Assembly (NCBI GenBank): GCA_004794655.1
Contig: SMMW01000033.1
Location: forward strand, 4,127,501-4,191,500
Origin: Marisa cornuarietis
Taxonomy: Eukaryota > Mollusca > Gastropoda > Architaenioglossa > Ampullariidae
Direction of reading: 5' to 3'
Length of the DNA stretch: 64,000 nucleotides
Under the pieces are notes generated by a model. That model saw only the letters and a program-made list of their open reading frames with translations, did not search any database and had not been told where the DNA came from. Each line of letters opens with the position of its first letter. Positions within the stretch are counted from its first letter, which is position 1. The position numbers were made by a program, and so were the translations under genes. Positions 1-13,100 of the stretch are shown here, piece by piece.

Positions 1-506
1 TCCTATATGTTTTTTTATTAGTAGTAGTGTAGTAATTTCTTCGCTGATGGCATTGAAATTGGTGGGTAACTTTCCCACTGTTGCATTCGAATCATTACTT
101 TTGATTTGTCAGCAGGTGTTTGAAGGTAGTAAGTTAATTTTTCATTCTGGTGGACGATGGTAAATTGTCCTGACTTATCAGAACTTTTGCCAAAAATAAA
201 TTTATACTAACAATTTAAGCGCACAGTAGACTGAATTCAAACTATAGGATAAAAAGTTTTCACTAAGGGGAGTGTTATTGATGTCACATACTTTCACTTT
301 GTCAAAGTGTGTGTCAGTATTCCACCTCTTCAATTGTCCAAAAATAAAACAAAACTAGAGGGGTATGGAGTTAGAGGTAATGTGTTGAGTTAAATCATGG
401 ACTTCCTAGTGAATCAAAGGCAGCAAGTTGTTATTAATGGCTTAGATTTGTGATTTTAAAGATATTCTTACATGGATACTATAAGGAAGTATTTTAGAAT
501 TGTGTG

Positions 507-990
507 TTTATTAGCTTTTTGAACGATGTGCCAAATGTAGTTCAAGGCCTGATCCACATATTTGCAGATGACACCAAGGTCATTGCCATAGTCAATGTGG
601 AGGTGAATAGAAGTTTTAGGCATACCTGGACACCCTGAAAGAGTGGTCAGAGGACATTTTAACTAATTTAACTAATATTTAACAAATAACAAGGGCCACA
701 ATAATAGAAAGTCGATTTATCACACGAGAAATAAATAGGCCAAGTTTGACATTGTAAATATTACACATGAGCAAGACTTGTGTTTGTACATAGACTCACA
801 TTGCAAGTTCTTTCAGCATTCTATAAAAGTAGTCAACAAGTATAACCAACTGTTTCACTTTTTAAGCTTTTCATATTTAACGTCTTACTGTTTATTTATT
901 TCAGTATACCCTGTAACTTGCTTAACTTCAAAAATACCAGCTATTACAGCCCATATTTTGATGGCTAGTTCTAATTTCCAGCTTAAGGAC
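507..990 (+). mobile_element. CR1-like LINE reverse transcriptase relic
   Basis: Broken reading frames on the plus strand resemble the reverse transcriptase of CR1-type non-LTR retrotransposons. About 507-560 reads like FINDVPNVVQGLIHIFADDT, which contains the catalytic FADD box. Further on, around 760-830, a frame reads EQDLCLYIDSHCKFFQHS, matching the usual segment of the family after the palm (ekdLGv.vds.lkfsqH). Stops and frameshifts interrupt the frame, so this is a dead fragment. No terminal repeats or poly-A tail were seen. It lies about 500 bp upstream of the ATG12 start codon. Confidence 0.65.
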
Positions 991-1516
991 AAATCTGACA
1001 ATGGTAACTTGGAATACAAAAACTAAATTTGTGTAGAGAATAGCTTAAATGGGAACACTTTGCCCACACATGTAATAAGAATATGGCATGGGCTGTTTTC
1101 AAGACTCAGTTAAGAAATGCTGCAAGATCTTGCAGAAAGGACTCCAGGCCACAAAATATAAACCTGTGCCAAAACACTCTGCGGTCTCCTGATTTTTATA
1201 TTTTGGTCCACCAAAACAAGCATGAAAATTTAATTTTATTTTTATTTAATCTCTTTAATCTCTCAATGTCAATATACGGTAGTTTAATAGCAGGAACCTA
1301 AAATTCAGTTCTTTTACTCAGCAAGCTCTCTCTCACACACACACACCCCTTTTCTACCTCATCTTGCCACCTCCTCCCCTATTCATTCCCTCATCACACT
1401 CTTGCTCTAGATTAAGGTAAAAAAAAACATAAAAAAGAACAATAAATGATCAAAATAGAAGCAAAAGATGTCTTTTTTCAGTTTTTATCAAGTGATTGGA
1501 GAAAAAGCATAAGGTT
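991..1516. other. ATG12 upstream region, no gene seen
   Basis: This stretch between the LINE relic and the ATG12 start codon holds a short CA-rich tract near 1333-1350 and no recognisable coding exon. It should contain the ATG12 promoter and 5' UTR, but no convincing TATA box or initiator was recognised, so the transcription start is not placed. Confidence 0.4.
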
Positions 1517-4500
1517 ATGTCAGCGGACGGAGCAGAAATCTGTGCTTCTGCTGAGCCTCAAGACATGGGCAAACAGGATGCTCAGAAGGAAGAAACTCAA
1601 GAACCTGGCAACCCAGGCAAAGACACGCCACCTCCAACACCTTCAGCAGTGCCTTCTTCACCTAAACTAAGCAAAGGTTTCTGCAAGCACTTCCAATGTT
1701 TGAACGATTTAACAGTGCACAAAATGAATCTTTTCTAGCATATGTTTTGTTCAGTTTTAATTAACTTTTTTTTTGTTCTTGCCATCTTATGAAGACTAAC
1801 AGCTGGCATACTGTAAAATTTTGTGTCTAAAGTGTCTGACAGCTCTTCAACACAAAGAGCTTATTGTTTACAAAATGGTCACCTTGGAAGTAGCTATTGT
1901 CTCTTATACGTTGGCAATAGTCTGAGCAGTGTGGGAGTTTTTATAGCTGGTCTGTTTGTTAGATAATTATTGTGCGATTATTATGTTAAGCCACAATATT
2001 GAAAGTAACAAACCATCATTTATTTTTCAGTTGATGTCTTGTTAAAGCCAGCTGGAAATGCACCTATTTTAAAAAAGAAGAAGTGGACAGTTGATAGGCA
2101 CAAAAAAATCAGTTGGATAGCTGAATTCATTAGAAAATGTATACGAACAGAGACAGAAGACTCAGTAGTAAGTTTTTTTTTATTATTTGTTATTATTTAC
2201 ATATTATTTATGTCAGAAGGCACACTGTAAAAAGCAATTTATTATCATTTCATTGTCATTGCCAACTAAGAGAAGGTTTGAGACAATACAGAGGTAATTC
2301 TAGGCTGCGGCCTTGCGGGATTCCCGCAAAATTTCGCTGAGGAGCGCATAGTCTGACAGTCAGCGCGACCATGCGCCCGCTAAAATACCGTGTCTGGCGC
2401 ACTTTTGAACATGCGATGCGGCACTTCAAAAATAATTGTTGTCATTCTTCGCGCTGGTTTGAAACAGACCACTAGAATTGATGCTAATGACTGGACAGTT
2501 GTCAAACTGACGAGTTGTTTTCCATCTGATGCAACCTGCTCCAAATTTTGCGCAAGGAAGTAAATTGTTGACGCGCCCACAGCGAAAACATTTGGGACGG
2601 GAGAGATCAAAGGGTATCGGAAGCAAGCGAGTTGAAAACGAAGTGAACGCGACTGTCAACTCTGTTTGACTTTTCGTTCGCGACAAGAACAGCAGAAGAT
2701 GCCCCAGAAAGTAGAAATCGACAAGGACAGAAAGAAGCAGAAACTCGTCAGAGTGTGCCGCACAAAAAATGTAGACAACGAAATAAACAAATTAAGACAG
2801 AGACTTCACGTAAAAAAACACGCATCTAGAAAACCTGTCAGTGTGAATGGCTGAAGAAATGGCCTTGGCTAATGACGAGGAGGAAGGCATGAGATGTAAA
2901 GTTGCCTAAAACAATAAGAATAACACGTTTACAACCCCGAGTGTGTTAAGTACCGAACGAGGATTTGCAGAGACATTCATACTACCGACCACAGGCACTC
3001 TTTGGAGGGTGAAATTCTTCAGAAAGATTTCAATTTTCAAACTATTTTCAATTCTAATTTATTTCTGTCCTCGTGACCTTTTCGGACCTTATGCCGGCGG
3101 TATTATATAACACTTAAAAATAATGTGTTGCGAACTTGATACAACATCACAGAACATATAGAAGCTGTCAGGGTTCCTTTTGCGACAATCTGTGCAAGAA
3201 CATTAATGACAGGTTCCCAAAAGATGCAGGTGATGTTGCCTCTGGATTTTTTAGTTATTTCCATGCGCCCCATCTTTTTCCTGTCTGCAGAAGACAGAAC
3301 ACTCTATGGAGACAAAGAATTAAATATCTTAACAGATTTCTTTGGAAAACCAGCACGTGGGCAGCAAATTCAGTAAAATCTTGCTTGACAAAGCAGCATG
3401 TTTAGAGGAATGGATTGTGGTAAAAAAAACTGTAACGCAGAATGCATATCGGAGAGATTCCACAAGCTGTTTAAACTGTTATTTGATGTTTACAGGGATT
3501 CATTTCCCAATTTGCTGGTTCTTGGAAAGATGTGGCTCCTTATGCTATACCACAATGCAGGCTGTGTAAGGAGCTTAAGCCATCAAAACCTAATAAAGTC
3601 TTCTCGTAGAAGTTGCCTTGAGGAGAAACATTTAAACCCCTGCACTAATGAGACATATGAAAAGTGTCTAAACATTAGCTCATAGCCCAATGAGATAGAC
3701 ACAAAGACTAATCGGTTTGCAAATTTAGGATGCTATGATAAACTAATGATGATGAAAGATAATTTATCGATATAGAAGAAAAAGATATCTATGTGATTAA
3801 TCTTCAATTTTTTTAGATTAATAAAGTATTTTGTTGTATACCAAATATTTATCGGAAAAAGCAGTGAAAATGTGTTTGTTTCGAGGGACCCCTTGTTTCA
3901 TTTGAAGGTCCCCTTTTTTTCCATTGAGAGGGCCCCAGGGCCCCTCTTTTTGAAATCCTAGAATTACCTCTGCAATATATTTGGCAACTAACCCAGTATT
4001 TTTCTAGCCTAGTTAGTGATATGCATTTTAAAAACTGAGGTCACTTTCAGAAAGATGGCTGGTTCTTATGAGGAATTTATAGTGCAGGGAGTGAAAGGGT
4101 AAAATATGTCTTTCACCTAGGGTGCAAAATACCCCAGCACCAGGCCTTTGTTACTTGTTTTATAAACAGATTACAATTAAGGTTTCTGTAAAAGTCCACA
4201 AACTGGATCCATTTATTAGTTTGGCCAGCAGTTTCCACAGTTTTTAGAAGTGTGAGAAATTAAACTCCTTTTCATGCATAAATCACTGGTCTTCTATCAC
4301 TAAATGCTTTCATTTCCAGTTTGTGTATGTGAACCAGTCCTTTTCTCCTGCACCAGACACTGATATTGGGACACTTTTTGATGTAAGTGCATGTATATTT
4401 TGCAACGTGAAAGCAGTCACCAGTTAATCTCTTTCTTGTTTGTCCTCCTCTCTTAATGTTATTTCACTATCACAAGTGCCTTGAAGAGTTGTCAAATTGA

Positions 4501-4820
4501 TAAAGTAGTTTTCTGACTTTTTGTTTCTTTTTTTAAGCAGCCTCTCTAAACTTTCAGGTATAGATAGTGTTGTGGGAAGTAAAATGTCGGTGATATGCTC
4601 TTCCCGGTTCTTTAGAATATTATCATTGATGATGATGATGTCCATTCGGAATGCACAGGTATCCATTCAGAAGAATGCTCATTGAGCATTCTGTAAAGTA
4701 CTAGTCACTACATATCCCCTGAGATCTTCCCCCCTGATCTCTGTTTTGGTTTGGTTTCAGTGTTTTGGAAGCGATGGCAAGCTAGTCATTTACTATTGTC
4801 GAACTCAAGCATGGGGTTGA
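1517..4820 (+). CDS. ATG12: ATG12, ubiquitin-like autophagy protein (4 exons, 139 aa)
   Basis: Four exons join in phase: 1517-1676, 2031-2167, 4320-4382 and 4761-4820 (stop TGA). The 139-residue product is close to the vertebrate length of 140. Exon 1 encodes an acidic, proline-rich N-terminus that starts [10 protein letters not shown]. Exon 2 begins the ubiquitin-like fold ([19 protein letters not shown]). Exon 3 gives [20 protein letters not shown], and exon 4 ends [19 protein letters not shown]. The terminal glycine is the residue that, in the family, is activated by ATG7, passed to ATG10 and joined to ATG5. The ATG12-ATG5 conjugate with ATG16L1 drives lipidation of ATG8/LC3. All introns have GT-AG borders. 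ATG 1517 is the first in-frame ATG and gives the family N-terminus. Intron 2 holds a transposon. An AATAAA lies about 250 bp past the stop. Confidence 0.95.
2289..3972 (+). mobile_element. hAT-type DNA transposon relic in ATG12 intron 2
   Basis: The element is bounded by a perfect 16-bp terminal inverted repeat, CAGAGGTAATTCTAGG at 2289-2304 and its complement at 3957-3972. It is flanked by a 5-bp direct repeat CAATA (2284-2288 and 3973-3977). Inside are broken plus-strand frames like the hAT transposase C-terminus. A frame near 3200-3340 resembles the RFP...FFSYF...LYGD stretch of the ZNF862-like group. One near 3490-3600 ([20 protein letters not shown], then SHQNLIKSS) resembles the dimerisation region. 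Frameshifts and stops show it is inactive. The 5-bp duplication is shorter than the usual 8 bp for hAT, which suggests the lineage with 5-bp target sites. Confidence 0.8.
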
Positions 4821-5662
4821 AAGCTTTACAAGATCACCTTGATCTTTACGTAGGATTTTGTCTCCAGTTTGTCAGTGACATTACAACATGATTATCTCAA
4901 AAGACTAATCAGTTTGTGCATACATCATTCTATCATTGCATAGATGTATATGATGTAAATAATGATTATTGTGTAATGCTCATGGATAAAACTGTCCATG
5001 CAAAAGACCTGGTGTTCCCTCAGGTTTACTGTTGTGTCAAGCTCAGCTTGTTTATTTCATGTCTGTGATTATAAATAAAGTATTTAACCATGGGAGAAAA
5101 GGGTGTCAAATTGAGTTTGTTTATATAGCAATAAAGTAACCTAACAGTGAAATACTAACAATCATTAATCATAGATTATTACTAGAGCTCTAAAAGCATT
5201 AAAATATTAACAGAGGCGCTGAATACAACTTTTAAGAAAAAGCTGTTTTTGTCACAGAACATTATGCACATTTTAACATCTAAATTTCTTATTGTTTGGA
5301 GCTGATATAAACAGACATGTCATCCCATGGTTCCAGCTACATTTTTTTTTTTTACAAACAGTACCTTTGGTGATATTGTTTTGGGGGGTTTTTTGTTTTG
5401 TTTTTTTGTCTTCAATGTCTGGCTAGATTGTGCTTTTTCAGAGTACTACTTGTAAAATTTTCCTGTGATCTGGCTGATGAACATGCATCCGTGATATATC
5501 AGTGTTGCCTGATGTTTGTAAAGTTGCTGGTTGGCACAGCCAAAAAATGGGCAGAATTGTTTTCATTTCCCAATGCTGATGGTTTGCAAAATATTATAAT
5601 GAACTAAGCAATGGTGATAATACACATGAAAACTGAAAATAGCAAACTAACACTGACCTCTC
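4821..5662 (+). other. ATG12 3' UTR and flanking DNA
   Basis: No coding exon was recognised here. The proximal part, up to the AATAAA at 5074, is the likely ATG12 3' UTR. The rest is AT-rich with a T-run near 5341-5352 and a GT-rich tract near 5380-5408. Confidence 0.5.
5074..5079 (+). promoter_or_regulatory. AATAAA polyadenylation signal for ATG12
   Basis: Canonical AATAAA 254 bp after the ATG12 stop codon, giving a 3' UTR of roughly 270 bp. It is a strong candidate by sequence and position; actual use was not tested. Confidence 0.55.
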
Positions 5663-6055
5663 AACAATAATAATAATTGACTTTGTAGAACACATTTTCC
5701 CATGTGGAGGCAAACTTAGCGCACTGTGCAAAAAACACTATTAACAAATTCATAGTTAACCAAACAACAACTAAGCACAAGCAATAGTACTTCGGCTGTC
5801 ATGAATGAAGTGTGAGGTGGACAAATTGAGGAATTAAGGAGTAAGTGAAAGAGTTCAATGCATTATGAAAGGTTTTTCTTAAAGAGGTGTATTTTGAAGT
5901 TGGACTTGAAGGCTCTGAACATTGACAAAGAAATGGGGAGAGAATTCGAGATAATGAAGCCAAAAAAGAAGCAGCATCTGCCAAATTTCTCCCATCTGAT
6001 GCATGGGATTGAGAGGTCAATACAAGCAGATAAAAAAAATGGACTTGGCTGGTAG
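5663..6055 (-). mobile_element. CR1/L2-like LINE 3' end
   Basis: Read on the minus strand, a decayed frame shows the end of a CR1/L2-type reverse transcriptase. The segment SNSLPISLSMFRAFKSNFKI runs into a HLFKK motif, matching the common LWNSLP...FKS.LKTHLF end of these elements. On the plus strand the 3' terminus falls at an AATAATAATAAT tract near 5666-5678, the kind of short tandem tail typical of these LINEs. It is 5' truncated and inactive. Confidence 0.6.
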
Positions 6056-7103
6056 GGCGTTGGTGCCTCAGGTATGTTGGGACAAGGATGTGAAGACTGG
6101 CAGCATAGCTATCTTGTAGCCTTCATTAGATTTTTTTAAATTTATTTTTTGTTTAATCAAGTTGCAAAAACTTGCAGACACCTAAATAAGCACTTGCCTA
6201 TTTATATCACTGAAACCTCCCTTATACTTACCACCTGGTCAGAAAGCAAAGATTTGTACAGACAAAATTCAAATATAATTTAAGGCAAACCAATACATGT
6301 ATTTCAAGCAGATCAGATTTATTAACGTGGACCAAGAAAAAGGAAATATGGCTTAATATTATCATTTTGAAAATCAAGTATAATATGACCACATATTTGT
6401 ACCAACAAAATTCATTCAAAGCATGTATTTTGGTATGCTTAGTAAATTGAAGTGAAATACTGCTGTGCTGACATGAGAATCTGTGTTTCACAAACATGAG
6501 TTATATAGGTTCATTAAGCTACAACACAATGGCTAGTGATGTGTAAAATACAAAAATCTTCTAATGACAAATAATTTGGCAAAAAAATGATGTGGTGGTT
6601 CAATATCGATAAGAATGAAACCTGGGCTTAAGAATCTATGATATATTACGATACAAACTTCTGTAGGTCACATGACAGCAGAAAACATAATATACCAAGT
6701 CTCTTCCAAAGCAATGTTTACCAAAAAACTCATGGATGTAAAAGGTTGCAGATTCACCCCAAAGTTTACGCCTCTAATTGGTCAATTATTAATGCTACAA
6801 TACATTGTCACCTGTGAAACAAGCTAAAAGTGCTTGCCTTTATTCATGACCTGTGTGTGTGTGTTTTCCTATTTGTCCAAATATACTGAAGTTTTCTTTC
6901 ACTTCACTTTTTTATGGACACTATTAAACTAAACATTACATGTGCATCATGTAATAGTTGAAGTCTGGCGTCACCATCAATGCACACACTCTGTTTTCAT
7001 TCACATTCTTTCATTTGTGGATCGCTCATCCTCAACCTGGCGACTATATTTCTATCTTCAAGTTGTGTTAAGATGAAAATGACCTGATGTGATTGTTTCC
7101 CGG
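6056..7103. other. Intergenic DNA and CFAP52 3' UTR
   Basis: AT-rich sequence between the LINE tail and the CFAP52 stop codon. No coding exon was recognised. A minus-strand AATAAA (TTTATT at 6839-6844) about 260 bp past the CFAP52 stop is the likely polyadenylation signal, so roughly 6820-7103 should be CFAP52 3' UTR. Confidence 0.5.
6839..6844 (-). promoter_or_regulatory. AATAAA polyadenylation signal for CFAP52
   Basis: TTTATT on the plus strand reads AATAAA on the minus strand, 260 bp downstream of the CFAP52 stop. Position and sequence fit; no transcript evidence is available here. Confidence 0.5.
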
Positions 7104-10100
7104 TCAGTATGGGTATCTCCAGACATGTATAGCTCCATCCGTTCCACAACTGACAATATACTTCAAGGTGGGACAGATGCGAACCTTTGTGATGGCTTCA
7201 CTGTGTCCAACACCAACATGTGTGGTGGTTCCTTCTTCATACGTTGCCACCTGTAGGTTTGAAAACAAGTCAGTAGGACAATATGTCATGTTGCTAATAT
7301 ACATCATGTCTCAAAAATTGATAAGAGGACAAACGAGTTGTGAAAAATGTTGGAAAGGATATTGCAAATGTCATTCTTTGAGAATACTACCAAATGTTTC
7401 AAAGAGGCAAAGTTGAAGTGCAAAAGATTGTAAATTTTAAATGACAAGGCATAAACATGATTTACCACGAGCATCCTAACGCTACAGTATCAATCATATC
7501 TTTCATAAACATTTAACAATATGCATTCATAAGTGTACTTACCTACATCATGTATTATTTTTTCGTTTTGAATTTATTATTCCTGCACCTTTACTGTATG
7601 AGGAATCATTACATAATATGATAAAACTACCTTTAGTTTATGCATGAAAACAGTTACGTTAACCTATCTCCTAACGACCTAACACATTGTGAAGCCTTTA
7701 TTACATGAAATCATTTAAAAGGTTCTAAATGCAGCACCTTCAGAAGCTTCTGCTCGCCACCAGTGACAAAAATTGTGCCATCACAACTGATATCCATGGC
7801 ATTGATTGCGCCTTTCGATCCTTCTAGTTCCCGCAACAGTATGCCATCAGTTTTATCCCAGTATGCCACTTTGCGATCAGTGCCGCTTGTGAGTATATGG
7901 ATGCCTTTGGCACCATAGCAAACACATTTAAATAGAGTGTTTGCCAGGAAGATCTGCTTTCTCGAGCAAGTTCTGCAGAAAGCAAATCCCATAACATTCA
8001 GATGGCATATAAACACATGAATCAAGATTTTTTACTTGGTAAACTTGCTAACATGAAAGCAAAATTGATAACAATACACAAAAAGCTTAATAATCACAAT
8101 TATTGGTAGCTACCATAAATCTAAGAATTATAGCAAAATGGGTCTGCATCTGTGGACAGGCAGGCATACATGCACATACAGCCCTATACAGAGCAGAATC
8201 TCCAAAAATAGACACATAAATGTCTTACAACATTCACAAATGTACTCACCTAAGGTCCCACACAATAGTAGAACCATCTGTACTTGCAGTTACACACTCT
8301 CTGTCTTCAGGGTGGATCTGAATAGCTGTAACAGATCCCTTATGTTCTTTCATGTTTTCCAGCAGGTCTCCTCTTATTGCAATACCTGTTTCTAGGTCTG
8401 TGCTCAGTTTCCATACACGTACCTGATGGACAACAGACAAGTCTGCTATGATTCTGTATGACTATGATCAAAAAGAGTTATATGCAGCTTAATGACCACA
8501 CAGAAAATAAGAAAATTATATTAAAAGAAAAAAACCTGCATATATAGTAGTATGAGGTAGGACACACATTGCACACACATACATAGGCACACACACACAC
8601 ACACAGGGATAAAGAGGTAGGTGACATACACTGGGCCGTTATGTAAGGAAGACCACTGTGTGTTGCCTAGGGGGTAGACCGTTAATTGGAAGACCGGTAC
8701 ACTTAGCCTGGACAATAGTGTTTGTTTTCATTGCTACAGACTGGTCGTCGGTGCCAGGTGATGAAGCCAGACGAGCGTCGCGACAGGGTTGAGCTTGGGG
8801 GTGGTCAGTTTAGTCAGGATTGATAGGTTATGCATAGGCCGGTGAGTGTGTAGCGACACCACGTGGATCGCCTGTTAACCGATGCACAATTGGCTAGGTA
8901 TAGAAATAGAAGTATTGTGAGAAAATGCGAGAGCGAAAGAACCAATGGGAAGATTTCCACACCTGACCAAGTGCCCAAAGAAAGGAGACAAGGAAAGAGG
9001 CTTTTCACTCCCAACCCTCGAAGGAAGGAGACGTAGGTACCGCTAGTGGCGTGCGGGTGCAAGGGAGTTGGAAGGAGAGCGCAGAGGTGGGAGCATCGCC
9101 CCACCAAACAGTTGGGAGAACGTGTATCTGATGTACATGCTTTCGCCTTAGTCAGACCTATCCTCTGGCGTACAAGTAAAGCCTGAATCCACGACAGTGT
9201 TGTGTTGATTATTGTGGTGAGACTGGGCAAGCTACCCTTGTCCCACCCTGTTACACATATATTTCACAAGTAAAGATAGATTATCTTTTGGAATCATGTG
9301 TTAACACAAAGTTTTATCACTTCTATGTTTCATTTTGCTAACCTGCCCCTCTCCTCCACCAGTGATGAGCTTGGTGCCACAGTTTGTGACAGCAATGGCT
9401 GTTACTCCTTTGTTATGAGCATCTCGAATCACAAACTTTTCCACCATTTCCAACTGTTTAGTTTTTGGATTCTTTCCAAAGCCTAAAACACGTACTCTTC
9501 CATCATTCCAGGCTGTACGCAGAAAGAAACATGATTTCTGTTAGAATTCTAGATAAAACTGGTTATAAAATAAGACTACCAAGCAAATAAAAATTGAAAT
9601 TACACTGATGTTCCAAGACATCAGACAGCTTTATTCCAGCATAGAAGATGCTAAATAAATCATCTGCTGGGTAAATGGTGTTACAAAATGTGAGAAAGCC
9701 AGAATAAAATGAAATGCTACAATGAATCTGCTGGGTAACATTTCACCTTAACTGGGTTACCCATCTACTGAGGACAGTACACTGACACATTATGTAGTGG
9801 ATGATATTTTTCAATTTTTTTGTTACAATATATACTAAAGCAATATAGATTTTTACAATGATGTTGTTGCTCCCGCTTGTTCAGTAGCATATGTGTGAGG
9901 ATCTAAAGGAGTAACTATAAATGTTTTGTTCAATTCATAAGAACTTTTGAGGAGATACCTAATGTGCTTGCTGCTCACCACATAGGGCACATTGAAAAGA
10001 TGTCCTTGTCATCTGTAGAAACTGATATGTCTCAGGTTAATGGAACATCCAAGTGTGTCCCTTTGGGTAAACCCTGAAGCACTACTGATCATTGGTCCAA

Positions 10101-13100
10101 AGATCCAAACTTTCAATGAGCTAACCCCGCGGTTCTCAACCTGGGGGGCGCGCCCCCCAAGGGGGGCGCAAGCTGCTGAAAAGGGGGCCGCAAAGGCGGT
10201 CATTTTCTCACATCTCATATAGGTATTAGTGGCTAAGGGGGGTGCGCGGACGTACCTTTATTCGTCTGGGGGGGCGTCACAAGTAAAAGGTTGAGAAACG
10301 CTGAGCTAACCTCATACAGATGGAAGTGTTATAATAATTATATTATGGATGCATTATCATATACTGAGGTATCCAGTCTACTCATCCCACCTGGATACGG
10401 AAATCTCCGTGTTACATGCTATAGGCAATACAAGTAGTCTTACCTGTGAAAATCAGTTTGCCACTTTTGTCAATGCACAAGGCATTACAGGTCATGTTTG
10501 CGACAACATAGCGCCTCAGTTCTGTGCCAGTTGTCAGGTGCCACACCCTTACTTCTTCTTCCTGACATGTTACCACCACTTCAGAGAACCCACTGAAAAC
10601 AAGACAGAGAAATTTTACATACAAGACACAAAACAAAACTTCATTATTTCACACATAAAAATTGTTTTTAAAAAAGTATTGTTATGGGAGAAAATAAGAT
10701 ACTCAGGTACATTCACTGCTATTTTTTTTTCTTTTGGGATCAAGACTGCTTTCGTCTTGAACTGACTTTGGAAAAGCAATGTCGTTGACTTGATTCCAGT
10801 GACAAGTCTTTATCAGCTCAGCCTTTAGTTCAGCAAAATTGAATCTGTAGACCTGAGAGTTCTCTGTTCCAACAAAGAACTGCAAACAAACAAAAAAATT
10901 TTACAACCGCAGCTAATCTTAAGGAAATCTTGTTGATTAATGAAATGTTAAGTAAATGCAAGTGAAAATATCTTAAAAATACATTGCATTATAAACAATA
11001 AATTGCTGTTTACTTCATTGTAACTGTTTATTAAACGTATATATTCACTTATTTTTTAACTTGGATGCCAATTTATTGCTTTAATTTATTGGCCTGACTC
11101 TCAATCTGTTTACTGGGCCTCTATTCATAAAACCTGTTTGGCCAGCCTGTTACACTACATAACTTATTTTACCAGCAGGTATTTTATTGGAGGTGTATAG
11201 TAAATATGATGGAGATTGTAAAGTGAATTCTGAATTTGTATAGACTTTAAAAGTAAACTGGATAGATATTATGGTATAGAATTGTTTAGTAAACGTTATT
11301 TGCATTCATTTCATAATAAAACAATGAAAGTAAACTTTGCAATCAAAATTGTACCTTTCAACTTTCTCTGTTTTACTTTTATTTCCAAATGAACATTTGC
11401 TTTTCATCTAATGCCTGGTGGGGGAAGATCATTTGGTCAGAAGAAACAAATCTGACTTGCTGGTAGCTGATCCTTGGTTGGTTTATTTTTGTGTAATTTT
11501 CCTTGTTTTAGTTGTAACTTGTATGCCTCACCCTATGACCCCAAAATGCAAGCGCAATGACAAACGTTTCTGGGACTTTCCCCTAAACCCTAAACTTCCC
11601 CTCCCAAGTGGTTTATGAATTTGCAGGTAGTTTACCTGTCAGGCTAACTTGACCAGCTGTAACCCTTTCCAAATCAGGGAAATTTTACCCCAGGATAAAT
11701 TGCCAACATCCATGAATAAAGGCCCTGAAAATTATTTTATCCTGACCCTAATTCAGGTATTAAAAAGTCCTAAAACACTACAACACCTGAACCATCTTTA
11801 GAAAAATTTTACAAAGCAACATTTATTTCATTTGATGCTTATTGAAAACAAAGTATATATGCACAATGCATACCATGTGGCCCTTGCCTCTTTTTGCAAT
11901 AGAGTTTATTGCACTCTTCTGCCCAGGCTTTTTTTCATCTTGCCATGGCCTTCAATGGGAAAGAAAAGAAGTTCAGAACTTCTAATAATTTGATCTATGA
12001 ACATAAAAAGCTGAAATCTATTAAATGTTGATGAAAAGAATTCTTCACTTTTGTTTCTTTCTGAGCTCTGTTCATTCATTTTGAATTCATAGATGTCAGG
12101 ATCTTGTGAATCCTACATGCAAGTACCCTGACAACAGGGCCCTATATATTGCTAAGCCATCATTACAGTAACAACATTTTGGGGAGATAACAGGCTCCAG
12201 TTGTTTTACAGGCTATGCTTTCACTTGATTGCTTGAGCAGACTGTGCATAGCACGATCTGGTTATGTGGACAAGACACAGTAAATTGTGTATTTTGCCTG
12301 TAAAACACTCAGAGTGTGTTGTCCAAAACAGTAATTCAGTGACAAGTATAAATTCAAGCCATGGTTGGTTTATCAACCTTTACAAACATTGCATTGATGT
12401 TTACAAATAGCATGAGTTTTCTTTGTACATCATATTAGGGACCAACTTGATTTATTGAAGAAGTCTTCTATTTAAGAAAATACAATGTAAGATAAATAAT
12501 ACCAACTGCAAACAAGCTTTGTGTTTGAGGGAAGCTACAATTTTGTCTTTCTTGTCACGAGAAATCTTGACTTCATAACGACCCAGCAATCCATCTCCTG
12601 TACCAAGCAAGAATTCCAGTGTGTTACAGTCATGCGCAGCAACAAATGACAAAGCAGATACACCAAGGCTGAACCTCTCCTTATGTGGCACAAAAAACTG
12701 AAGGAGGCGTGACTTCATGTTGATCGCAAGAATGTCTCCAGAGGTGGTTCCACAAAAAACGTATCCTGGTTCAAATAAATGGTCTACCACCTGTGAAAGG
12801 GAACAGCATGAATGTAAAACTTCTTTATGACAAGAAACTGCACCAGTGAGAACTAACTTGGGTTATTTTTCTGTTAATACTAAATTTTACAGTAATATGT
12901 CATATGCAGATATCTTGGCATTGGCATATTCCAGTATATAGTATCAGTCTGCTAATACATTTACTAATTAATTTAAACAGACAGAGGAATGTAACTGATA
13001 TATGTCATGCTTGAGCAACATTCCTGCTGTGCCTCCATGAAAAACTTTCTGTTACACCTTTGGTACCATTCCAACGATTCACTAAAACTATTACACGTGT

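Noticed and set aside
1446..1670. Alternative 74-codon frame overlapping ATG12 exon 1
   Set aside because: It is the other frame of a conserved exon and has no family match.
8814..9230. 138-codon minus-strand frame in a CFAP52 intron
   Set aside because: It lies inside a dispersed LTR-like repeat and has low-complexity composition without domain signatures.
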